A stretch of 64,000 nucleotides of DNA, from contig ML213507.1 of NCBI GenBank assembly GCA_004369045.1, positions 1,243,324-1,307,323 on the forward strand, in the 5' to 3' direction. This stretch comes from Heliocybe sulcata. Its lineage: Eukaryota; Basidiomycota; Agaricomycetes; Gloeophyllales; Gloeophyllaceae. Under the pieces are notes generated by a model, which searched no databases, was not told the origin of the DNA, and saw nothing but the letters and a program-made list of their open reading frames with translations. The position numbers were made by a program, and so were the translations under genes. Positions 14,098 to 25,776 of the stretch are shown here, one piece after another (the stretch's first letter is position 1; each line of letters starts with the position of its first letter).

Positions 14098-15170
14098 ATG
14101 ATTACTACCTCTGTCCACCCCGCCTCGCTGGTACCGAGCGCCAGGCACTCGAGCGAAGTCTTGTCCATGCTCGAACTTCACCCGAAATCCAGGGGACTAG
14201 TCGGTACGTATTCTGCATATACCATCCTAGCCATGAGCTAATATCGTTTCCGAAGATTATATCCTGGCTCTGGTCACCGAAACTGTTACCTGTGCTCTCA
14301 ACCGACCGCTATCCTCCGCCTCCAATATTCATGCCTTCCGCGCGTTTGTCAAGGAGGTACTCCACTGCGCAAGGCTCAAGACCCCAGTTATTCTTGGCGC
14401 TATGGTGTACATCGCCCGGGGGAAGGAGTACCTGGAAATCGCACAAGAGGAGTACGCCCTTGAGCGCGTCTTCCTCGGCGCTGTTGTTGTGGCACACAAG
14501 GTTCGTGCCTCCGTATTTTCACCCCCATGTCTCGTATCTGACTTTTTTTTTTTTGCAGTATCTCAACGACTCTTGCTACAGGAACTACCAATGGGCTGCC
14601 ATCGTAAAGGGCTTTGTCACGAAAGATATCAACCGCATGGACCGCGAGTGGTGCAAGGTGCTCGACTTCGAATTCACCATCTCTGAGCAAGACCTTCTCT
14701 CTCTCTATCCCGTCCTGTCGTTGCACTGTCCGGCACCACCCTGCCCCGTCATCGCACAGCTTCCCTCGCCGACGGGCTCCACGATGTCGTCCTCCAATAT
14801 CCCGTACCAGTACGGAGACTTCATTATCTTCCCCTCGGATCTGGACTCTCCCTCGAGCAGCGACAATGAGTGGAGTCCGGAGACGGCGGACACCTTACTA
14901 TTCACTCCTTCTCCGTCACAGACCGTGCCAGACTCTTCTGAGGTCCCAGCGGATCTGGAGATGCACGTCTGTCGTGAATCCGCTGCAACGATCGCCCAAG
15001 CTGTCCAGAGCGACTTGTCCAAGTCCCAGCTTGTCCATCGCCGCCAGGCATCAAACCACAACGTTCACGAGTCAAGGCGTGCCTACTACCGATCCCTAGG
15101 ATCGGGGAGCGTAGTGAGCAAAATGCGGCCACGGATTGTGGGACGGAACACGAGTGTTAGTGTGGCGTAA
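14098..15170 (+). CDS. PCL/Pho80-type cyclin
   Basis: Regulatory subunit that would bind a Pho85-family cyclin-dependent kinase. Exons are 14098-14203, 14256-14500 and 14559-15170, giving 320 residues. The cyclin box covers about residues 37-150. Visible parts are FRAFVKEVLHCARLKTPVIL, the helix ALERVFLGAVVVAHKYLND, and the hallmark SCYRNYQWAAI followed by NRMDREWCKVLDFEFTI, all typical of fungal Pcl1/Pcl2/Pho80 cyclins. The C-terminal half is serine/proline-rich (SPSSSDNEWSPETAD, TPSPSQTVPD), probably disordered and a place for phosphorylation. Intron 2 ends in a 12-T tract before its acceptor. It could pair with any of several kinases; the sequence does not say which. Confidence 0.88.
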
Positions 15171-15776
15171 GCCTCATCGGAAGGGGGCCAATACATTGGG
15201 GGCCAGTCGGGTTCGGATTCAGGATATCAGTGTAATTAGGCTGTCCGCCCCATGTAAGTCCGGAAACTGGACACGTCCCGCCCTGTGCGCCAAAGAGCAC
15301 AGTGTTATAAATATACCTTCGCGCTTACTTGTGGCACCTTAGTTATTTCCTAGTGCATATGCATAACCTATAGCAATATAACAACTTACCCAAAAGGACG
15401 AAATACGGGTCCTTCTGCCGAGTCAGTGGCAGAATCAGTAACGCAGTACTCGGTAGGAAATGCTTCAAATCTCTCAGTCTGCGCATCTTGGGCTCTAAAT
15501 ATTGGGCTGCCAGCTTTAACATCCAAGACTGGCACTGGAACGGATCGACAATCTGTTTACGGACAAGACTAAGTGGATAGCATGTGGAGTACAAAGGTTT
15601 TGGAACATATCAGGGACATACACGCATGGCTAGAAGATAGACTGTTCATATGTCTGTTTAGCTACAACTATGATCCAAGAGATTCCAAGCGTCAGATCGT
15701 GCAACACTGTAAAGCATCCCACATGAGCTCAATGACGCACGACTTATGCGAGGACTACTCACAATACTCAGGAATG
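15171..15776. other. Intergenic between convergent genes
   Basis: 3' flanks of the cyclin (plus) and the Arg/Pro-rich gene (minus). I see no coding or RNA feature. Confidence 0.4.
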
Positions 15777-18700
15777 TTATAGACGGCCTGGAGGTCCCAT
15801 GTAGCGCCTGTCGTCTCTAGGGTCCGCCGGAGGGTACGCCCTACTTGAGTAGGGCGGCGGCGACCTCGGGGCAGGAGCCCGGCTGTCATACGACCCATAC
15901 CTATCAGCATCTCTAAGCGGCCTTTCGCGTATGTAGTCACTATCTCTCGGCGGTGGCGGGCCACTAGAAGCGTAGGCAGGACGATCGTAATAGCCGCTAG
16001 TCGAGATACTCCGGGGCGGCGAAGCAGCGCGGGACGTGTATTCCGCAGTCGAGAGCAAAGTGTCTCTGCGCGGAGGTGAATAGTAAGCGGAGCTAGCACC
16101 GTAGGGCTCATCGCGGGCTCTCTTGAACGGAGGAGGCCGTAAGTCATCCGCAGGACCAGGACGGCGAAGAGGGCTGGGGCTACGCGGTCGAACTCGGGAG
16201 ATAGGTGGAGGGCTCGGGTCGCGAAACGCAGGCCGGTCAAAGTCACGAGGAGGATAGCCAGCTCGCTCCTCAGGATAAGGATCAGCCACTCTCGGACCCG
16301 CCAGCGGACGCATAGGCTCCACACGAGACGATGCTACAGGAGGTGGAGAATACGGTCTTCGATCTCTATCGTAAGCTGCCCTCGCAGGGGCTGGCGATGG
16401 TTCACGCGCGTAGAAACCTCTGTCTCTATCATACTCACGCGCAGGTGGCGGGGGCGGCGCGTTGCCCCGTCTGTCCCAGTCCGGATCCCTGGGGTCTCTC
16501 GCGTCTCTCGCGTCTCTATCCCTGTAACTCCAGTCTCTGCTATCCTCATAGTAGTCGCGTCTGGGTTCAGCAGTGAAACGCCTGTCGGCGTCCGCGGTAG
16601 GAAGAGGAGGAGGAGGGTCTCGCGTCCACGATGCCCGTGCAGGCGAACGCTCCCGGAGTGGAGGTGGACTCCGGCGATAACGAGCAGGACCAGAGTCTAC
16701 ATCCATCATATCCGGACGCCGAGCATCGTACGGAGGCCTATCTATGTCAGCACGAGGAGCCGGCCGAATGTCAGGCCTCTCCCTAGAAACATCACGGGGA
16801 ACAGGTGGGTAGTCACGAGGCGGCGGAGGTCGTAAGTTGCGAGGAGAAGGCGACCTTGGCTCTCTCTTAGGCACAAGCACATCGCTGCGGGCAGCTGGAC
16901 TGGACCTACGGGGTACTGGATCAGATGCGCGGGGCGGAGGTCGACGGTCTACCGGGGGTGGAGAGGGCCTGTAACGGTCCCCTCCAGGCGGAGGGCCAGG
17001 GCGGTCACGCCTGTCATCTACAGGAGGACCACGGTCATTAACGGAAAGCCGTCGACTACGATCAGTATCGTCCAGCGGCCGAGGTGCAGTTCGTGAGGGA
17101 GGCTGATCGCGGTCAGTGAGCGGAGGCGCTACAGAACGAGGAAGACGATCATCCGGAGGAGGAGGACGAATAGAACGATCATCTGGCGGACCAAGGGGCC
17201 GCTTGTCTGGGACTGGAGCGGCACGAGCAGCATGATCATCTGGGACTCTGCTCGGAAGAGGATGACCCCCGATCCGATCTTGCAGAGGAGGCGGGGGCGG
17301 TCTACCACTGCGCTCTTCAAGCACGGGCGGAGGACGGGATGGCGGAGGACGACTATCAGCTACAGGAATTGGAGCTCTGCTACTGCGATCATCAGGTCTC
17401 ACATTGTCCAAAGGCGGTCTACCACTGTTGCGATCTTCCGAAGGTGGTGGGACCCGGCGATCGTCTATCGGTCTCGCAGCGCGACTATCAGCAACAGAAG
17501 CGCGAGCATCAACAGCCTGAGAAGGAGGACCACGAGCAGAAGGAGCACGATCATCACCAGGAGGTGGAGGGGGGCGCATCTGTCTGTCTTCAGGAACAGG
17601 AGGACGACCAGCACGATCGTCGGGTAAGCTAGTCCTCGGAGGAGGTGCAGACGGTTCTGGACGTCTATCAACGGCCATAGGTTCATCTGCCGGCTTTGTG
17701 TCGAATCGACGGGGAGGTAGTGGATCCGAGCGCCGGGGTTCATAGTGCCTTTCTTCCGGAGGAGGTCTTCTACCATTGCCAATTGGTTCCGGCGCCCTGG
17801 AACGGTCGTCTGAACGCCTGTCGTCTCGAGGACGGTAGTTGTCCGCACGGCGATCTCGGTCGAACTCTCGTTCCCGCTCACGGTCTCTGACGCTGTCTCT
17901 GTCCCTATCACGATCTCTATCATAGAGTCTCTGATCCCTAGCAGGCGGACCACGAGAGTCACCAGCACCAGAACGGTCAGAAGGAGGCCGGCTAAGAGGC
18001 GGCGGAGCAGGACGTTCTGCGTCTGCCCGTCCGCGAGAGTCGTCTCGACTATGAGAAGCTACCCATGACGATTTCAAGTCGGATCTTGAGTCATCTTTAC
18101 CGTTAGTGCCAGACAACCTTGAAGCGGGCCTTTCCGGTCTAGCATTGGAACCCGCTTCGCTGTTGAAAGACCTATCGGGCGCTGAACGAGCTGAGGATGT
18201 TTGATCCGACCTTGTCTGACTGGACGGGTGACTTCCATGTGGCGTGTCCTGACGAGCACCAGGCAGTTCAGGCTTGCCACCAGAGGGCATATCTTTGAGC
18301 GGTCGGATCCCTTCATTCCTGTCCTTTGACAGCGAAGTTGCGTTCTGTATGTCAACACGTCAGCCACGGAGACAGCAAGTGCGACTCGAGAGCCAAAGCA
18401 CATTAGCCATGATTTGCGTAGCGCTTACTGGTGTTTGAGGAGTAGGCTTCCTGTCCCAAGACTCGCTGCGAGGCCGTGTTGAGCTATTCGGATCTACGCC
18501 ATTCGAGTGACTCATCACAGGCGTTCCCATAGCATCTTGAGGAATCTGCTCAGGATGAGGAGGTACCTGAGAAACAGCACCAGTGGAAGTATTGCGCGTT
18601 CCCAAGTAGATGCTGGCCAGCGCATTCGGATTGGGAATAGGCTTGAAAACTTCATGCTGGTTGTTCTTGATCATATCCTTGAGATTCTCCAGTATTTCCA

Positions 18701-19016
18701 AGTCATTCTGGCCAGGCGGAAGAGCCATAGTCTGCTGTTGCTGTTGTTGATAAAACTGGTAAGGAGTACCAACCGGCGCAGAGATAGGAGACATGTAGTT
18801 GTTGGGGAAGCCAGGATAGCTGTGCGGCATCTGAAAGCCACTATTTGAACCTTGACCAACGAAAGGCGCCGGTATGGACACCGCCGACTTGGGAGGGTCC
18901 TCTGAGGGTGTCGGAACTAGGAAAGCAGTGCCCGGATCCTCAGTAAGCGTGGTGACCGTCCTCTCGCGGTTCATGCTGTTGCGGGCCTTGCGTTTTTTGT
19001 TTTGTCGTGTCGCCAT
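15777..19016 (-). CDS. Arg/Pro/Asp-rich low-complexity protein, probably nuclear
   Basis: Large disordered protein of 1051 residues from two exons, 18429-19016 and 15777-18344, with an 84-bp intron. The N-terminus MATRQNKKRKARNSM is a strong nuclear-localisation-type basic cluster. It is followed by a Q-rich run (YQFYQQQQQQT) and a short conserved-looking helix (NDLEILENLKDMIKNNQHEV, then FKPIPNPNALASIYLG). The rest, about 850 residues, is dominated by DDR, RPPPP and DRDRDRDRD patterns resembling RNA-processing or SR-like proteins. I do not recognise the family. The only globular-looking part is residues about 105-145. Repeated DDRxxRPPPP units suggest growth by slippage. The start is chosen because it is the first ATG and carries the basic cluster. 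Confidence 0.75.
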
Positions 19017-19415
19017 CCCTTATATCCTCGTTTACCCCCCCTGCGCACCCGTGTACGTAGTCAGAACCCCGTCCGAACAGCCGCAGATGAATTCAGGCCG
19101 CCCGCTGACCCTGAGACCCACCGAAACAACCTATCGCCTGTGCGTTGCTGTGAAAATCAGAGCTACTTTTGTGGCTAGAATGTGCCGAGAATAAGCAAGA
19201 AAGCAGTGGGGGGACAGCAAACGCTGTGTTGGGAGGGAGCAGCAGCAGCGAGTCGCCTCGATGCAGTGATATAGTCATCCGGCCCAACTGGCCGGGCGAG
19301 CGGCATACGCCGACCTCCTGTATTACTGCAATATTGAGAGACAAGAAACTATTGTATATTTGATTCTACTGCTCGTAATCTATCATAAACACCCGACAAA
19401 TGCAACGAAAGTCCT
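19017..19415. other. Intergenic, 399 bp
   Basis: Lies between the 3' end of the Hsp110 gene and the start of the Arg/Pro-rich gene, both on the minus strand. It should hold the promoter of the latter; no motif is clear. Confidence 0.4.
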
Positions 19416-21958
19416 CTAGTCCACATCCATCTCAGATGGCCCCTTGGGCTCCTCCGCCTTCGCCTCCTCAGTCTTGGGTGGCGCCTGCTCCTGCTTCGGT
19501 GTCTCCGTCCCAGGCGCCGGTGTAGGCTTGGGCTTGGGCTTCGTCAGGATAGGCGTCGCGAAGTAGATGATCTCCTCCCTCTTCTTCGCAATCTCCTCGC
19601 TCTTGAGTACAGGATCGACATTCTTCGGCCGCTCACTCTGCCTCGCAATCTGGTCGTCAAGCCATTTCTGGATCGTCGCGCACTTCTCGACGATCGACTG
19701 CTTGTCCTTCTCGTCGATATGCGCGTACTTCTCGTCGCCCGACGTCGCGTAGCTCATGTACGTGTTAATCGTCTCGCGTAGCGCGCTCACATTCCTGCCC
19801 CGCTCCTCGGTCTCGCGCCAGCGGGTGACGATAGGGTTGCCGATCTGCTTGGCAGCGTCGAGGCGGGAGATGTACGCAGACTTCGTCGCGTCCTCGCCCT
19901 CTTCTGAGTACAGCCAGTCCTCAGACTCCTGCAGCTGCTTGAGTAGTGCCTCCTTCTCCGGCTGCTGGACGTAGGAAGCGTAGCGGTCATCAAGCTTGCC
20001 CCGCATGTCGTAGACGTACTCCTCAAGAGCATTTTTGGCATCCTGTGAATCACAGATGAGTAATCAGGCAGGCCAAGACTGGCATGAAACATGCGAACCT
20101 CGGTGTCCATCACCAACTTGTCAGCAGCGTGCATCTGCGCTTCTTCTTCCCGTAGCTTCTCCAGAAGGCTCTTGTCGAGAGCGCTATTGCCAACAACGAA
20201 GGGCACTTCCTTCTTGACGACCTTCTTCTTCTTCGGCTGCGCTTGCTGAGCCTCGCCATCGACCTCCATCGCCGCCTCCTCCTGCTCGACTGTCTCCTCA
20301 ATGTACGCTTGCTCAAAGCTCAAGATCCCGTGGGTATTCAGTCTGACCTTCAGCTTGACACATGTCATATCGCCGTTCGCATCCGCAGTGACATTCTTAG
20401 CCGTGAAGCGTGCGATCCAGGGGTTGACGCCGCCGGGCAGCTGCGACGGGTCCGCATAGGAAGCCTCGAGGTCGAATGCAGCCTTGCGGTAGAAAGTGAG
20501 CACCTTCGTGGAAGGAACGGTGTTGCCCTTGGGGAACACTACAAGCTCCGTGTCCTCATCGGGGTCACCCGGCGTACGCTCCCAAGATATCTTGATCGAG
20601 TACGGCTGAACGTCATGCATCGAGAACTCCCGCACGCGGAAGATGGGCGAGAGCATTGCGCAAGTGAAGGTCGCGCCACGCGCACATGCCTCGTCCTGGT
20701 TCAGTGTCGTCCTGAGTGTGTGGCTGGGGAATGCGCTTTGGATCTTCGCGCGCACAGCGGGAACACGAGTGCTACCACCGACGAGCTCGACAGAATCAAT
20801 CTTGTCCAACGGGACCTGTGCATCGGCAAGAGCCTGCTCAACGACGCCGGGAATGCGGTCGATCACGTGGGCAATAAGCTGCTCGTACTGGTCGCGGTGA
20901 AGCTTCGAAGAAGCATCGATGTCGTTCATGATGGATTCAACGGAAAGGTTGGCTTCAGGGTTCGCGGAAAGGATCTTCTTGAGGCGCTCGCAGCCGGCGG
21001 CCAGGCGGAAGGTTGCCTTCGGGTTCGAGAGAACATCGATCTTGTACTTCTCCTTGAACTCCTCGGCAAAGTGCTGTACGAGCGCATAGTCGATGTCCCG
21101 GCCGCCCAAGTGGCGGTCGTACGCAGTAGCCTTGACCGTCAGCTGACCCTTGGAGAAGGCGACAACCGTCACGGTCATATTCGAGTGTCCAACGTCAACG
21201 AAGACGACGTGCCGGGGGTTCTCCGCCTCGGGCAGGTCAGACTTCGTGATACCGTAGCCAAGGGCCACGGCTGTTGAGTCGTTGACCACACGCAAGACGT
21301 TCAAGTTGGCGATGGATGCAGCGTCAAGGAGGGCTCGCCGTTGGACATCAGTGTACCAGCCCGGGACCGCGATGACGACGTCGGTGACCCCCGTCTTCAG
21401 TTCATTCGCGGCGATGTCTCGTAGCTTGCCAAAGTACATAGCTACCAGCTGGGTTGCGGAGAATTGATGCTCCTCGTTTTGATACCGAACCTAGTATACC
21501 GTCAGACTCCACCCGACTAGATCTTGGGCCAGCACGCACCTTCACCCCGACGGTGCCATTCACGTCCAACAATTGAGCATTCAAAAACTTCTTCTCAACC
21601 TCCTGTATCTCGGGATCGTTGAGCGTTCGACCGATGAGTCTCTTGAGCGAGCCGATCGTATTTTTAAAATTGGACGTTTCCTGCGTCTTTGCGGATTCAC
21701 CGATAGCTCTCAGTTTCGACCCGAAACCGACGAGCGACCTACCACACTCTGTCAGTATACTGCATGATATCTGGAATAATATATAACGTACGGTGTAGCG
21801 CGATTAGACACCTCATTGACAATGATATCGATACCTCGATTTCTTGCAACACCGATCTATGGGCAGAAACCCAATGTCAACTGGAGTACTCGGCTGACAG
21901 AATCAATGCGGCACACCTTACTGTGCAGTGAACCAAAATCAACGCCGACGACGGCCAT
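19416..21958 (-). CDS. SSE1: Hsp110-family chaperone, nucleotide exchange factor for Hsp70
   Basis: Cytosolic Hsp70 nucleotide-exchange factor and holdase. Exons are 21917-21958, 21792-21856, 21540-21738, 20099-21490 and 19416-20042, giving 774 residues. The nucleotide-binding domain opens MAVVGVDFGSLHSK and contains VLRVVNDSTAVALGYG and VELVGGSTRVPAVR. The Hsp110 signature is the long acidic and lysine-rich insert in the substrate domain (EEAAMEVDGEAQQAQPKKKK, about residues 490-520), the three-helix C-terminal domain (LEEYVYDMRGKLDD onward) and an acidic end SEMDVD. Length and layout match yeast Sse1 rather than a canonical Hsp70, since there is no EEVD end. A stepwise heat-shock element lies 100-132 bp upstream of the start. 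No lesion is seen. Confidence 0.95.
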
Positions 21959-22056
21959 TACGATGAGAAGATTGTAAAGAAGTAAGGGGAGAAAGTTGGG
22001 GTACGCGACTCTGAGGAAAGGCCCTTTCGCGCATGCTCATTTTGATTGATTTCCTG

Positions 22057-22091
22057 TTTCGGCGGCGTTCTGGAGGATTCTACGGCGTTCT
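22057..22091 (-). promoter_or_regulatory. Step-type heat-shock element upstream of SSE1
   Basis: Four TTC triplets start at 22058, 22068, 22078 and 22088, exactly 10 bp apart (GAA on the coding strand). This fits the step-type heat-shock element (nTTCn units with 5-bp spacers) bound by Hsf1 trimers. It lies 100-132 bp upstream of the SSE1 start, a usual promoter distance. The family function makes heat-shock control expected; the spacing is read directly from sequence. Confidence 0.72.
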
Positions 22092-23013
22092 AAGTTGCAC
22101 CGCATTGCTACGTAGCGTGCGCAGAATGCTCTGCCAGCGGCTATGGTTGTTCTATTAATTGCTGCCTTCAGGCAAGTTAACATGGACATGGTGAGTCTCG
22201 AGAAGATATTTATTTGAGACTCGCATTGCCTGGAATGGCCAAATCAACATAGAAATGGGGACGCACATTTGTCGCGCTTCACGTCGCTTCGCGTTTGCCT
22301 GGCGGCTCCCACGCTTCGATAGTTCTCCGAGTGGCTGTCGGACACAAGTCGGACACGTTGCGATATCATTTAGATTCCTATCGATGCCTTGAGGACTCAG
22401 CAATGCGCATACCATGAGTTGTACTTACAGCTTTGAGAATGGCATATCAGTTCCCTGACATCAAATGCATCGATTACCACCAATTATCAGACGCTGAGTT
22501 GGGGTTGGACGTTCTCTTTCATTCGTACGGTGCTGCATCATTTCCTATACTGGATAAGAATAATGGTACGCATGCAATACGGACTATGTGCGGAGGCATA
22601 TTACTTGCAGCCTTCGCAGTGCAGGGTTAACTGAACTAGTTAAGGCCGCGTGTTTTCAAACACTCTGCCAACATGTCAAGACTGGACTCGCTGGTATACC
22701 CTAGACTCGTGACCAGCCCCTATGGCAGGACGCGTCTATCAGACGGTAGTTCTATGTTAATTACAAGAGGGGGAGGCAGCGGAACATGGGAAGGACAAGT
22801 GCGTCGGGTCTGGCGTAACTGCCATAGGGACTGGAAGCACTCGAAACACCGTGAGTACAGTAAGATTTCAAAGTCCGGTCATTTCCTTTCAAGGGCATAT
22901 TTTTGTATTTGTTTATACGATAAGTGGCGTGGTATGCGTCGACGCGTCTTCGACGCGTGCATGCTGACCCGATTATAGTACTCTGTTCTCTTCTTGGGTC
23001 TGTTCTTGCAGTG
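22092..23013. other. Intergenic, repeat-border region
   Basis: Between the SSE1 promoter and the truncated DUF6589 gene. No supported gene. Short open stretches are present but carry no recognisable motif. Confidence 0.35.
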
Positions 23014-23979
23014 ATGGCACCCACGAAACGGAGGAAGGACGACGAGAAGGAAAATTTCTTCGTGAACACGCTCTCCGCACCGCCCAAACGTCGTCGACGT
23101 GCTCTGCAATTAACCACTGAACAGCTACAGCTTGAGCAGCAGCGACACATCGAAGAACGCGAAGCACGGGGAGCGCTTGAGAGAAAGGATCGAGAACGCG
23201 AGGAAGAGGAGCAACAAATATTGGCTGCGCAAGCCGAACAGGACCTGGCCAATGCGCGCCTTGCGAACTTGCTTCGAGGGATACAGGCTGACGGCTTCAC
23301 GCTAAACACATTTCTAACTGCTCTACCGATCAGCAGATATCAGCACAGGCCTCGCGCTTCCTTGTCGCGCATGGCCACGAATTCTTAGTTACTCTGCACC
23401 GTAAGAAAGCTGCAGTTATGCAAGCATATGCAGCAGAGGTTGTTCACGAGGCCATACGGACAGAAGCACAAGCACTCGAGCGATACATGCATCCTGGCGA
23501 AGGGCAGAGCATCACAGATCTTCTGGAGTCCTGGTCTCTCCAACAATTGCTCGAAGATGCCAAGGATATGGCGCCGACTTTGTGTCGCTTTCTGCGCGAG
23601 CTTTGTATCAGCACGAAACATAAGTCAGCGCGGAGAGATACCGACTTGGTGGGTCTTACACAGCACTGCGCATAGAACATGACGACTAACAGCCAGATAG
23701 GTCCTTGCTACAGCACTGTCAATGCTCATACAAGCACGCAATGAGCGCGCTAACTTGTCGCAGAGCGTTCTCTGCATTTACCTGCTTGCGTGCGGCGCTT
23801 CACGATCCCTATTCGAAGTCCTACACCACGCAGGGTTTGCATCCTCCTATTCGAAGGCTGTACGCGACATCAAGCAGCTCAAGAACGAGCGCCTTGCGAA
23901 AGTTGCGGAGCTCGCGCGGACGCGAGCGTTCATGATAGTCTGGGATAATCTCAACATCGCATTCCGAGTCGGGGTCTAG
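23014..23979 (+). pseudogene. Truncated DUF6589-type gene
   Basis: 5' part of a multi-copy basidiomycete gene of unknown function that is usually found in repeat-rich regions. The start MAPTKRRKDDEKENFF is followed by a charged coiled coil rich in E, R and Q (about residues 35-90). A frame change of one base occurs near 23320, after LNTFLTAL, and the protein sense continues as QISAQASRFLVAHGHEFL. A GT-AG intron lies at 23649-23700. The downstream exon reads LSQSVLCIYLLACGASRS and FMIVWDNLNIAFRVG, the start of the conserved DUF6589 core. The sequence then ends abruptly at about 23973, where the family normally continues for several hundred residues. It is broken by the frame change and by the lost 3' part. 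Confidence 0.7.
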
Positions 23980-24115
23980 TAACTCTCGCTATCTGGCATA
24001 CGGTTTTTACCTTGTACATATGCTCTGCACCTAGGCTCTGGATAGTCTCCCTGCATACAGCAATTGTCGGGAGTGTTGCTGACTTTGTCTTCATATATGG
24101 TAAGTACGCAACATA

Positions 24116-24403
24116 CTAGCTTGCTCGTATAGGACTTACTTGATCAACCATCAGTGCTGTCAATGGCGACACTACTAGTCCGATGTCCGTCTCATCCTGA
24201 AGGAGAGGCAGGCTGAAACAGAGGGTCTTGCCACTACCTGTCCCAGCATCCACAATCATGTCCTCTCCCTTCAATATAGCTGCAGCAATCTTCAATTGCC
24301 AGGGAAATGGTCTCTTGCCTAGGAGAATGGCGGATCGGGCAGCAAGATCATTAAGTATAATAGTATCATCTGTATATCTTTTAACCTGAGAGGCTGCAAC
24401 CAT
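24116..24403 (-). pseudogene. RecQ-like helicase fragment
   Basis: About 95 codons of a DEAD/H-box helicase. Visible motifs are the region before motif I (KRPFPWQLKIAAAILKGED), Walker A (VDAGTGSGKTLCFSLPLL) and motif Ia (VVSPLTALMVDQ). It ends soon after motif Ia, where a full helicase needs 300 or more further residues, so it is a 5' fragment. RecQ-like genes of this type are numerous in Agaricomycete genomes and often lie near repeats. It is probably non-functional. Confidence 0.75.
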
Positions 24404-24989
24404 GGCCGGAGAGGAAGGGGGACTAGCCCACTGGAATCAATTTTCATTTTTGATCTATTTACGAGCCCCTGTCTGCAGCAGCTGCAGCAGAGAGAATATT
24501 GTGTCGCCACATTCATGTTGGCGGTGGCGCACCTTCCTCAAAAGGAAATGACCGGAGTTCCAAATCTCACTGCACTCGCTCATGATACAGTTGTACCAGA
24601 CCCTTTGTATATAATTCGTGCGTAGCACAAGTATCAAAGGGTCTGGTTACGAGACTAGGTATACCCGTACCTATGGATGTACCGCAGGCTTGAACCGTTT
24701 AATGTTCCAGATCAATAGTTCCGGATCTGGGTAAAGCATAGTATGCTGCCGCTGTAAGACGCTTCCTGATAGCCTACTCCTACTGAATTGGACTAAAAGT
24801 TGCCATAAATAACAATGAAGACACCCCCATTGGACAGAGCCTTCAAGCTGCGAACTTCAAGCATCGAAGTGGACATCAGAGAGCGCTGTGTGGACAACGT
24901 GATAGCTGGTCACACAACTTGACGGACTGTCACGCACGCGTATATCACGTGGTGGGCCACATTTGTGGCGAGGCTGCATTTGAGATGCC
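24404..24989. other. Repeat debris between helicase fragment and Mutator-like element
   Basis: No gene is supported. It contains the hairpin at 24595-24647 and AT-rich sequence leading up to the target duplication at 24990. Confidence 0.35.
24595..24647. repeat. Inverted repeat (hairpin), 15-bp arms
   Basis: The left arm accagaccctttgta pairs with the right arm near 24633-24647 (caaagggtctggt), with one mismatch region near the loop and about 23 bp between arms. It could be a short MITE-like end or a cruciform; no target duplication is obvious. Confidence 0.55.
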
Positions 24990-24998
24990 ACGGACTCT

Positions 24999-25094
24999 TA
25001 GGCTCGTGACCACCCTCTCGATCGAGATTGGGGCAGAATCTCTAATGAGAGGCTGGTCGATTTTGCGCCCGAAAAGCCGGGGCGTCAACTAACT
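24999..25094. repeat. Left terminal inverted repeat (96 bp)
   Basis: Begins TAGGCTCGTGACCACCC and ends GGGGCGTCAACTAACT. It is the exact reverse complement of 25681-25776. Confidence 0.92.
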
Positions 25095-25680
25095 GCTGGC
25101 GTCACAGCTGCCGAGGCCTGCCGAAAGCCACCGATCTACGATTTGTAGTCGAGTAAGATTTGCTTGTAGTAAAATAAGACATGCTTGTAGCGAAGTAACT
25201 ATTACTTGTAGTCTCAATACAAACACGTATAGTGGCGTGCATCGCGGCTGGGTCCCGCAATCTGCGCTCGCCTTCGTACACCATTGCCCTTTAATCACTA
25301 TATGCCTCATACTAATGGATAGACTGGATGGTATTCTACGGAAACTGGCAAAGGGTAGTCCGAGGAGCTTTCACTTGCTATTCGATACTATCATCCCGTC
25401 TAATCTTGCTCCGTCTCCGCAATTCATGGTGACTCTCTCTTGGCCGGAAAAGCTCAATGTCCAGCGTGTCTGTCTACTATGTTATCTGCTGACGATACTG
25501 AAGCCGGCAGCAAGGCAATGGCGGAGCGCGCAGAACCTTTTAAGTCCGAGAATACAGAGGTCATTTGTAGTCAGATCTGAATCGGATTTAGGGCAGGCAG
25601 AACTATTTCAGGGCAGGTCGAATTTACTTCAGGGCAGGTCATAATTTCGAGCTCAGCACCAGAATGTGGCGGTGGCGAGG

Positions 25681-25776
25681 AGTTAGTTGACGCCCCGGCT
25701 TTTCGGGCGCAAAATCGACCAGCCTCTCATTAGAGATTCTGCCCCAATCTCGATCGAGAGGGTGGTCACGAGCCTA
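25681..25776. repeat. Right terminal inverted repeat (96 bp)
   Basis: Exact reverse complement of 24999-25094, ending CGAGCCTA directly before the second copy of the 9-bp target duplication. Confidence 0.92.

Larger units (their letters stand above)
24999..25776. mobile_element. Non-autonomous Mutator-like DNA transposon, 778 bp
   Basis: Bounded by 96-bp terminal inverted repeats (24999-25094 and 25681-25776) that I find identical at every position. They are flanked by a 9-bp direct target duplication, acggactct, at 24990-24998 and 25777-25785. Long inverted repeats plus a 9-bp duplication are the signature of Mutator-like elements. The interior (25095-25680) has no transposase. It carries short clustered motifs: four copies of a TTGTAG-type motif at 25141-25212, and three copies of AGGGCAGG near 25589-25639, spaced about 20-25 bp. 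Identical ends point to a recent insertion. The transposase source is not in this window. Confidence 0.85.

Noticed and set aside
15777-18290. Several open frames on both strands opposite the Arg/Pro-rich exon
   Set aside because: The repetitive GC-rich coding sequence leaves other frames open by composition; none has recognisable motifs.
20243-21277. 345-codon open frame antisense to Hsp110
   Set aside because: It lies exactly opposite the well-supported Hsp110 exon 4 and its sequence has no motif; codon bias makes the antisense frame open.
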